Source of the DNA: Paenibacillus taihuensis
Lineage (GTDB): Bacteria > Bacillota > Bacilli > Paenibacillales > Paenibacillaceae
Direction of reading: 5' to 3'
NCBI RefSeq assembly: GCF_003386535.1
Contig: NZ_QTTN01000008.1
Location: 62,001 to 126,000, forward strand
Length of the DNA stretch: 64,000 bases
A model generated the notes under the pieces. The model was given only the letters and a program-made list of their open reading frames with translations, did no database searches and was not told the DNA's origin. The position numbers were made by a program, and so were the translations under genes. This document shows positions 33,266 through 40,473 of this stretch, in pieces (within the stretch, counting starts at the first letter, position 1; the number at the start of each line of letters is the position of its first letter).

Positions 33266-35052
33266 TGTGCAAACCTTCTTTCTACTTGCAAATTCGTACT
33301 TGCATCCTTCGGACGGTCTGCATATTGAATGTTGTACGTATCGAGATATGGACCTTCCTGCGCAATGAGCTGCTCGTGCTGACCGCGCTGCACGACATTC
33401 CCTTTATCGAGGACGAGAATCTCGTCCGCATGACGGAGCGAAGAAATTCTGTGCGCAATAATGAACGTTGTGCGCCCTGCCATCAGCTCGCTGAAGCCTG
33501 CTTGAATCTCGTGCTCTGTCTCCATATCGACGGCGCTTGTTGCATCGTCAAGGATAAGAATGCGCGGATTCTTGATCAGCGCGCGAGCAATGGCTATCCG
33601 CTGCTTCTGACCGCCCGAGAGACCCATCCCCCGTTCGCCGACGATCGTGTCGTAGCCTTCCGGCAGCTCCATGATGAAGTCATGCGCTTTGGCAAGCTTC
33701 GCCGCTTTAATAATTTCGTCCATCGAGACATTCTTCATTGCATATGCAATGTTGTCTCTGATCGAGCAGGAGAACAGGAAAGTCTCCTGGAACACGGTCG
33801 CGATCTGTGACCGAAGACTTTCGATCGAAATGTTGCGGATATCTGTGCCATCAAGCGTAATTGAACCAGTCTTGACGTTATAAGCACGCATCAGCAGCTG
33901 AATGATCGTCGATTTTCCTGAGCCTGTAGCCCCAAGCAGACCGATGACCATCCCCGGCTTCGCATCCAGGTTAACGTCTGTGATAGCCGGAGCTTTATCT
34001 GCAAAGTTGAACGTGACATTGTTGAACTCAACATGGCCTTTAACGTTCTTCTCGTCAAGGACGATAGGCGATTCAACGTCTTTCACGTGTACATATTCAT
34101 TCAACAGCTCAACGAGGCGTTCGCCGGATGCTTTCGACTGCGTAAAGTTGTTGATGAGGAAGCCCATGGACCACATTGGACCGATGATGTACCACAACAT
34201 ACTGAAAAATGCGACCATTTGCCCAAGCGTAATCGAGCCCCGAATGACGAGCGTACCGCCTGCAATGAGCAGAATAACGGCACAAAGCGATGAGAGAAGC
34301 TCCATGACTGGAAAATATTTGCCCCAAAGTCCAGACGCTGCGATCTGATTCTTTTTGTACGAGTCGCTGCGTGTCGAAAATTTATCCATCTCGAACGATT
34401 CGCGGGCGAAGGACTTTACAGTTCTAACGCCGGTAATGTTCTCTTGCACGGCCGTTGTCAGATGGCTCATCGCTTGGCGCATTTCGCGGAATGCCGGGTG
34501 GATGAGCCTCTCGAACTTCAGCGCGACGAACACGAGAACAGGCATCGTAATGAGTGTAATGAGTGTCAGCTGCCAGTGAATGGATAACATCATGCTGGCG
34601 CCAAAGACAACCATGAGCACCATGTTGAAAATTTGCGCAAAGCCGAAGCCGATGAAGTTGCGGACTGCTTCCAAATCTGCCGTGAGACGGGACATCAGGT
34701 CACCGGTCTTCGCCGTGTCATAGTACTGGAAGGATAGCGATTGCAATTTCGTGTAGCATGCGTTGCGCAGCCGGAATGCGACCCGGTTTCCAAGCCGTCC
34801 GCCGAAGAAACCGCTTAAGAATTGAAGACAGCCTTTAAGTGTTACGACCCCTACTACAGCTAGCGAAAGTTTTGGTACGAGTGCAAAATCTCTTGGCTTG
34901 ATGACATCGTCGATCAGAATCCGCAATAAATTCGGATACACGAGCCCCAGCGCAGTTGCGCAGATCAAACAGAAGATCGATGCAAACAAGTTCTTCCGTT
35001 CAACCCAATAAAACTCTTTTAGTTGCCTAAAGACGTCCAATGGGTAACCCAC
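33262..35052 (-). CDS. ABC exporter subunit, first of a heterodimer
   Basis: 596 residues with six helices (about 20-315) and a nucleotide-binding domain carrying Walker A GATGSGKST, Q-loop IATVFQETFLFSCSIRDN, signature LSGGQKQR, Walker B ILILDDATSAVD and IAHRISS. Walker B has DD instead of DE, so the catalytic Glu is replaced by Asp in this half, the asymmetry known from heterodimeric exporters with one degenerate ATP site. BmrC-like by position. The GTG at 35052 sits right after GGGAG; a TTG at 35040, with more room to the ribosome site, is an equally good start. Confidence 0.9.
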   Translation of the reverse strand: MGYPLDVFRQLKEFYWVERKNLFASIFCLICATALGLVYPNLLRILIDDVIKPRDFALVPKLSLAVVGVVTLKGCLQFLSGFFGGRLGNRVAFRLRNACYTKLQSLSFQYYDTAKTGDLMSRLTADLEAVRNFIGFGFAQIFNMVLMVVFGASMMLSIHWQLTLITLITMPVLVFVALKFERLIHPAFREMRQAMSHLTTAVQENITGVRTVKSFARESFEMDKFSTRSDSYKKNQIAASGLWGKYFPVMELLSSLCAVILLIAGGTLVIRGSITLGQMVAFFSMLWYIIGPMWSMGFLINNFTQSKASGERLVELLNEYVHVKDVESPIVLDEKNVKGHVEFNNVTFNFADKAPAITDVNLDAKPGMVIGLLGATGSGKSTIIQLLMRAYNVKTGSITLDGTDIRNISIESLRSQIATVFQETFLFSCSIRDNIAYAMKNVSMDEIIKAAKLAKAHDFIMELPEGYDTIVGERGMGLSGGQKQRIAIARALIKNPRILILDDATSAVDMETEHEIQAGFSELMAGRTTFIIAHRISSLRHADEILVLDKGNVVQRGQHEQLIAQEGPYLDTYNIQYADRPKDASTNLQVERRFAH

Positions 35053-35281
35053 TCCCTACAGTGTTTTGCTTTTTTTTGTGAATATGAGTGAATATTAACA
35101 GCATGAGTCCGGTACGGCAAACAGGGTGCTGGGGCATATAGTTGACAATTTTCGCTTTCTCTTCCATCTCGATCAAAAGTAAGGGGGTATTCTCCTAAAT
35201 CGTCACAAATCACCTGAAATGGTCCATAATGCTCCGTTTTTGCACATTTGCCCCCGTTTTTGCATGATTTCATTATGTAAA
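35053..35281. other. Leader region of the ABC exporter operon
   Basis: AT-rich and without a convincing gene. It holds two exact 11-bp direct repeats CCGTTTTTGCA (35234-35244 and 35254-35264) 20 bases apart, i.e. two helical turns, as expected for an activator or repressor site upstream of the exporter operon. A minus-strand frame across 35019-35300 overlaps the exporter start and has no ribosome site. No clear sigma-A promoter was found. Confidence 0.45.
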
Positions 35282-35374
35282 AATAAAGAAGCTTATACAC
35301 ATGAAAAGAAGCTTAGACAAAAGGAAAAGAAGCTTACACGCGAATAATTCGATTCGCTTGTGTAAGCTTCTTTT
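35282..35374 (-). terminator. Terminator of the dynamin gene with extra copies of one arm
   Basis: A 15-bp stem (AAAAGAAGCTTACAC at 35325-35339 with 35360-35374) caps an inner GCGAAT/ATTCGC stem. Two further copies of the left arm occur at 35284-35297 and 35304-35316 (AAAGAAGCTTA core). In the minus-strand transcript these form three successive 3' arms that could each pair with the single 5' arm. It lies about 100 bases past the dynamin-like gene stop. Confidence 0.7.
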
Positions 35375-35472
35375 CTGTTTATTTATGCAAATGTGAGAAT
35401 CCGCTCGTGAAAAAGCTAAGTGTAACAGCCAATTTAAATAGCTAACCTGCTAAGCCAACCAGCTCAAAAGTG

Positions 35473-38400
35473 TTAGATCGCTTGCAGTTCCGCATAGATG
35501 CTGCGAAGCTCTTCAAGGTTCGCATTATCCGACAGCGAGCTCAGCTTGCCTTCGCAGAAGGAGGAAATGTCTTGCTGCAGCGCAGAAGCGCAATTGTTCA
35601 TGGCTTGCTGCCACAGCTGAGCATAACGCTCGCTCCAATCCGCCTCTGCTTCGCTGATCCAGCTTTGCAGCGGCGCTGCCAGCTCGTTCTCGAGCAAGGC
35701 GCGAAGCGCCGGCTTGCCTTCCCCTTCGAAGAAGTGGCGCGGCGACTTGAATTTGCTCCACAAGAGCTTCGTGTCGATCGACTTCGCAGTCCAGGCAGCA
35801 CGCTCATCCGGAGTCGCAATCTCAAGCGGCTTGAAGCCGGATGGTGTGAACCCCGGAAGCAGCTGCGCCGCTTCTTCTGCCGTATCTGCAGCTTTCTTGG
35901 CCGCAAGCTTATTGAGTGCATTATCGAGACGCAGCGACGTCGCTTCAAGCTCCTGTGCGAGCTCGATTTGCAGCAGGCGCTGCAGTTCAAGCCAGCAAGT
36001 CAGCATCGCCTTCTTCAAATCCCGGCCATCGTCTTGCAGCACGGACGGGTTGAACGCGAAGTTATAATGATCGCCGAAACGTAGCTGCACGCGCTGCAGG
36101 ACGTAGAAGAGCAATTCCTTCAGCTCCTGCTGCAGCTGCGGATTGTTCGGCGATTCGCCAAGCGCTGCGGCAAGTAGCCGAGCTTCATTAGCGTTTGCTT
36201 GCAGAGCGGCGCGCGCCTGCTCGCGGGATGCAGCGTCGCCCGAAGCGGCCTCTAGCCAGTTCGCAATCGTGCGGCGGGCACGCTCGAGCTCTTGCTCAGC
36301 GGAGCTTACTGCGAGAGCGCCGAGATCATTTTGAGTGAAGCTGAGGAACGACGCTTCAAACGCGCTAATGCCGGATGATGCGATGAGTGCCGCATTGCCG
36401 CTTTGTTTGCCGTCCAGCGCCTGCAGGCTGGAAATCGGGAACATCCGCGGGAAGCGAATGCCGTGCTGCTGCAGATTGCGCTCTACGTGAGCAAGAACAT
36501 CGTCGCGTTCCTGATCGCTTGCGGCAAGATCGGCCGCATTGACGATAAAGAACATTTTATCAAGCTCGAATTGGTCCTTCACGCGGCCCAGCTGCATCAG
36601 GAACTGGCGGTCCGCTTGCGAGAACGCATGGTTATAGTAAGTAACGAACAGAATCGCGTCCGCATTCTTAATGTAGTTGAAGGCAACGCCTGTATGCCTT
36701 GCGTTCACCGAATCCGCCCCTGGCGTATCAACAAGGACGATGCCTTGCGCCGTCAGTGGGTTTCGGTGGTGCAGCTCGATCTCGCTGACGAAGCAGGAGC
36801 GCGACTCATCCGCAACATAGCTGCAGTACTCTTCGCCGTTCACTGCAAGCTTCTGACCGAGGAACGCTTCATGAGCAGCCCAGCCTCTGGCAGCTGCCTT
36901 CAAGAAGCTGTAATGCGGTCTGCCTCCAGCATGCACTTGCTCCGGCGTCAGCTTCACAATTGCGGCAAGCAATGCTGCATCGCTAAGCTCATGGCCATCC
37001 TCGCCAAGCAGCTTGAGCGAATAACGAAGGTCATCCAGCATCGCTTCGCGCGATTTCATGAGCACCGTTGCGGTGCCGTGCGGATTGGCCTCCGTCGGCG
37101 GCACGATCCGGTTGACCGCGGCCGTCGTCGGGTTCGGCGACACCGGCAGAACGGATTCGCCGAGCAGCGCGTTCGCGAGCGATGATTTGCCCGCGCTGAA
37201 TGCCCCGAACAGCGCGATCGTGAAGCGGCTGCTGCGCAGCCGCTCGGCTTTGTCGCGCATACCCGCGACTGTCGCGGCAAGCGCGGGTTGTGCCGCCAGC
37301 AGCGCGGCGGCACTGGCAAGCCGCTCCGCGGCTTGCCGCTGCGGCGCGAGCGCGTGCGGCGCCGCAGCGGCTGCGGTGTCGGCGAGGTCCTCCGCCGCCA
37401 CCGCAGTAGCCGCTTCGCGGGCGTGCGCATCGCCGCCCGCGAGAGCGGCAGCCGAAGCGTCGGCGGCTTCGCCGCCCGCCGGCGCTTCGGCTGTGCCAGG
37501 GGCGCTTCGCGCCCCGCTGCCGAGAGCCGCTGGTTGCGGCTTCGGCAGCTCCGGCATTGGCGGCGCCGGCGGCAGCAGCGCCGCCAGCCGCGCGAGATGC
37601 GCAGCCGCGCGCTGCTCTAGCGCGGCCAGCTGCGCGAGCGCGCCGGCTTGCTGGGCAAGCTCGGCAAGCCGCGCGCGCAGCGGCGCAGCGGCAGCTTCGC
37701 CAGCAGCTGCGGCACGTTCACCAAGCGCATCGATCCATTCGAGCGCGCGCTTGCGGAACAGCCCTTTGACTTCCGCGGCTAGATCGCGGCTATAGGTCAT
37801 CGTATATTCATTACCGAATACTGCGCCGGTATTAACGAGCTTTACAAGCAGGTCTGTCGTCAGCAAGCCTTCGAATTGACTTTTCAACTGCTGCTCAAGC
37901 GTCTCGTCGCGCCAGCCGATCTTATCGGCCGCTTTGCGCAGCACGTCAAGGACATGCCATTCGATTCCGGCGCGAACGCGATCGTCGAAATCCTCAAAGA
38001 ACGCACGCTGGCGGCGCTCCTGTTCCGCTGCCGTTTTTGCACCAGCGAACAGCAGACCAGTCTTGAAGCCTGGCTTGCGGCTCTCGAGAAACGAATGTGC
38101 CAAATCCCGCGTAGCAGCAGGCGTTATATTCGCATTGTCCAAAACACCTTGAATATCAAGACGCAGCTTCGTCTTCAGACCTTCACTCTCCGCTTTGTAG
38201 ACGCGAAGCTGCTCTTCCAAGCTCGCGATCTCTTCACGCAGTCGGTCTGCTTCGCCTTCGCCGCCCGCTTCTGCAAGTAGTCGCTCCCGTTCAGCCTCCG
38301 AAGCTTCTTCCAAGAACTTGCCGTGCATCCGGACGACATAACGAGCAGACGCATCTACACTGTTTACCGACAACGGTCCGCGAATGGATGCAAGCGACTC

Positions 38401-39168
38401 GAATAAGCCTTCAAGCGCGGACAGCTCGGAGTCCGGATGATCCGGCTCCCGAAGCGACAAGTAGATAATGCCGCTCGGCTCCAAGTGCCAGTTGCTGAAC
38501 GCTTCGTCTACGCTTTGCTTATAGGCTTCGAAGGACAGCTCGCGCTCCCGGTGCTTATCAATCTGGTTCACGATCAGATAGAGCGGTTTTCCCCACTCCT
38601 TCAGTTGCTTCGCGAACGTAAAATTGATCTCCGATTGGACATGGTTATAATCCATGACATAAAAAACGACGTCAGCCAAATGGAGCGCCGATTCGGTCGC
38701 CATCCGGTGCGCGTCGTCCGTCGAGTCAATCCCCGGCGTGTCCAGCAGCACCGTATGGTTGCCAAGTCGCGGGATCGGATAGGACAAGGAGACGGATAGC
38801 ACCGTTTCGCCGTCCTTGCAATACGCATTGACTTGATCAAGCGGTACTTCAATCGTTTGTTCAACGCCCGCGATCAGCTTCTTAATCGTTGCTTTCGCCT
38901 CGCCGTTCACGATGCTGACGACGTTCGCACTCGTTGGAATCGGACTCGATGGCAGCAGCTGAGTGCCGCAAAGCCGATTGACGAGCGTTGATTTCCCTGC
39001 TGAGAAGTGTCCGCAGAAAGCGACGGTCAGCTGACCGTTCCCCAGCTTTTCTTGCAGCTCCAGCAGTCTTGCCGCATCCGCTGTATCCCCTTGCTCCGCC
39101 ATAATCGGCGCAATCTCTGCAAGCGAGCTGGTAAGCGTTTGAGCGGCTTTCTCAATCGTTTGGCTCAT
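35473..39168 (-). CDS. dynA: Two-headed dynamin-like GTPase (DynA type)
   Basis: 1231 residues, with two dynamin GTPase units in one chain as in Bacillus DynA (YpbR). Head one: P-loop CGHFSAGKSTL (about 52), DTPGIDSTDD, NQIDKH. Head two: P-loop GAFSAGKSSL (about 660), DTPGADSVNARHTG, FIVNAADLA. Each is followed by long helical stalk segments. DynA tethers and fuses membranes and helps cells survive phage and antibiotics. The two halves are joined by an Ala/Pro-rich stretch (about residues 480-625) of very high GC. The ATG at 39168 has GGGGAGAG ahead; an upstream in-frame ATG is less well placed. Confidence 0.93.
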   Translation of the reverse strand: MSQTIEKAAQTLTSSLAEIAPIMAEQGDTADAARLLELQEKLGNGQLTVAFCGHFSAGKSTLVNRLCGTQLLPSSPIPTSANVVSIVNGEAKATIKKLIAGVEQTIEVPLDQVNAYCKDGETVLSVSLSYPIPRLGNHTVLLDTPGIDSTDDAHRMATESALHLADVVFYVMDYNHVQSEINFTFAKQLKEWGKPLYLIVNQIDKHRERELSFEAYKQSVDEAFSNWHLEPSGIIYLSLREPDHPDSELSALEGLFESLASIRGPLSVNSVDASARYVVRMHGKFLEEASEAERERLLAEAGGEGEADRLREEIASLEEQLRVYKAESEGLKTKLRLDIQGVLDNANITPAATRDLAHSFLESRKPGFKTGLLFAGAKTAAEQERRQRAFFEDFDDRVRAGIEWHVLDVLRKAADKIGWRDETLEQQLKSQFEGLLTTDLLVKLVNTGAVFGNEYTMTYSRDLAAEVKGLFRKRALEWIDALGERAAAAGEAAAAPLRARLAELAQQAGALAQLAALEQRAAAHLARLAALLPPAPPMPELPKPQPAALGSGARSAPGTAEAPAGGEAADASAAALAGGDAHAREAATAVAAEDLADTAAAAAPHALAPQRQAAERLASAAALLAAQPALAATVAGMRDKAERLRSSRFTIALFGAFSAGKSSLANALLGESVLPVSPNPTTAAVNRIVPPTEANPHGTATVLMKSREAMLDDLRYSLKLLGEDGHELSDAALLAAIVKLTPEQVHAGGRPHYSFLKAAARGWAAHEAFLGQKLAVNGEEYCSYVADESRSCFVSEIELHHRNPLTAQGIVLVDTPGADSVNARHTGVAFNYIKNADAILFVTYYNHAFSQADRQFLMQLGRVKDQFELDKMFFIVNAADLAASDQERDDVLAHVERNLQQHGIRFPRMFPISSLQALDGKQSGNAALIASSGISAFEASFLSFTQNDLGALAVSSAEQELERARRTIANWLEAASGDAASREQARAALQANANEARLLAAALGESPNNPQLQQELKELLFYVLQRVQLRFGDHYNFAFNPSVLQDDGRDLKKAMLTCWLELQRLLQIELAQELEATSLRLDNALNKLAAKKAADTAEEAAQLLPGFTPSGFKPLEIATPDERAAWTAKSIDTKLLWSKFKSPRHFFEGEGKPALRALLENELAAPLQSWISEAEADWSERYAQLWQQAMNNCASALQQDISSFCEGKLSSLSDNANLEELRSIYAELQAI

Positions 39169-39325
39169 TTCTCTCTCTCCCCGTCTTCTTCCCATTCATC
39201 ATGTCGTTATACGGAACGAAAGGACCACTGGAAGAACAAGCCTTTGCTAAGAGCAGCGTACTATCTTGACTGCTCCTAGCTAAGCTAGATCCCCTGTGAC
39301 CCTTTAAGTTCTGCTTCTATATTTC

Positions 39326-39592
39326 TTAAACCAATTGAACAGCCGGTACGCAAATTTCAAATACTTCGCCGTGCTGGAGAATCGTAATGTTACGCTCTTT
39401 CTCCTTCATAACGACGCATTCCGGTTTCAATCTCATACGTTCAATATATTGCTCAGGCACGTCGCCTGCGCCACTTACGGTTACGCCTTCAACGATAATT
39501 TCTTCGTTCTCTTCAGGAGGATTCTCCATGATTTGCTCATAGATATCGGAAAATAGAGAAAAATCTTTCGTGTATACGGAGATGCATTTCAT
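39326..39592 (-). CDS. Small conserved-looking acidic protein, 88 residues
   Basis: 88 residues, MKCISVYTKDFSLFSDIYEQ then an acidic PPEENEEIIVEGVTVSG and a C-terminal VVMKEKERNITILQHGEVFEI. The ATG follows AAGGATGATTGAACG, so translation is plausible. Mixed beta/alpha pattern with no membrane segment or known motif. It lies between nth and the dynamin-like gene, all on the minus strand with gaps of 50 to 150 bases. No function is recognised. Confidence 0.7.
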   Translation of the reverse strand: MKCISVYTKDFSLFSDIYEQIMENPPEENEEIIVEGVTVSGAGDVPEQYIERMRLKPECVVMKEKERNITILQHGEVFEICVPAVQLV

Positions 39593-39639
39593 CGTTCAAT
39601 CATCCTTCTCATTTTAAGTAGTTGTTGTGGTCCGCAATA

Positions 39640-40317
39640 TTACTTAGCCTTTCGGTTTGAGGCAGGTTTCATACGTACTTTGCCTTCTTTGCAAAACTCT
39701 ACCACCGGACAAACTTCGCACTGCGGGTTTTGCGCTTTGCAATGATACCTTCCGAAGAAAATAAGCCGATGATGGGTTTCGGTCCACAGCTCCCTGGGAA
39801 CAAGCCGCATCAATTTCTTCTCAACTTCAAGCACGCTATCGTCAGCCTTGGCGAATCCAAGTCGTTTGGAAACACGCTCAACGTGAGTGTCAACTGCTAT
39901 CGCTGGTACGCCAAAAGCGTTGGAGACGACGACGTTCGCTGTTTTACGGCCGACGCCAGGCAGCTTCGTTAGCTGCTCATGCTTCTCCGGCACTTCGCCG
40001 CCATGCTCATCGATCAGAATCTGGCATAATTTCTGGATAAACAGTGCTTTATTGCGGAATAGACCTATTCGCCTTATGTCGTGCTGCAGCTCTTCAAGCG
40101 GCACAGCTAGATAATCCGCTGGCGTCTTGTACTTCTCAAACAGATCTTTGGTTACTTTGTTGACCGTTTCATCCGTACACTGAGCGGACAACAGGACAGC
40201 GATTGTGAGCTCGAACGGATTGCGGTGATTGAGTTCACAATGGGCATCCGGAAACATTTCCCCCATGACGCGCAGAACATGATCCATTTTCTCTTTCGCC
40301 TTCAACCGATTACTCAC
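39640..40317 (-). CDS. nth: Endonuclease III
   Basis: 225 residues. The helix-hairpin-helix is KLPGVGRKTANVVVSNAFG (about 116-134) with the catalytic Lys in GRKTA and the Asp in VDTHVERVSKRLG. The iron-sulphur loop reads CKAQNPQCEVCPVVEFC, i.e. Cys-X6-Cys-X2-Cys-X5-Cys. It removes oxidised pyrimidines and nicks the AP site in base excision repair. A basic tail (MKPASNRKAK) ends the protein. It is the first of the genes transcribed leftward toward the dynamin-like gene. Confidence 0.96.
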   Translation of the reverse strand: MSNRLKAKEKMDHVLRVMGEMFPDAHCELNHRNPFELTIAVLLSAQCTDETVNKVTKDLFEKYKTPADYLAVPLEELQHDIRRIGLFRNKALFIQKLCQILIDEHGGEVPEKHEQLTKLPGVGRKTANVVVSNAFGVPAIAVDTHVERVSKRLGFAKADDSVLEVEKKLMRLVPRELWTETHHRLIFFGRYHCKAQNPQCEVCPVVEFCKEGKVRMKPASNRKAK

Positions 40318-40429
40318 TCCTATTCAACCATTGCCCTAAAGTGTAGCGAATATTGTCGTATTAATCAACCGCCAAGACCCATCAATATGACTCAGAAATT
40401 ATATTTTGTACCTGTTTTCACAGAATTGC

Positions 40430-40460
40430 AAAAAAGAAGTCCCGGCCTTTCAGCCAGGAC
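40430..40460 (-). terminator. Terminator of the SLH-amidase group
   Basis: GTCCTGGC pairs with GCCGGGAC (one U-G) around TGAAAG on the minus strand, followed by TTCTTTTTT. It lies 13 bases past the SLH gene stop. Confidence 0.8.
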
Positions 40461-40473
40461 ACGGATGAATGAA

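Noticed and set aside
35019-35300. 93-codon minus-strand frame upstream of the ABC exporter
   Set aside because: It overlaps the exporter start, has no ribosome site and its composition (His, Cys, Tyr-rich) is not gene-like.
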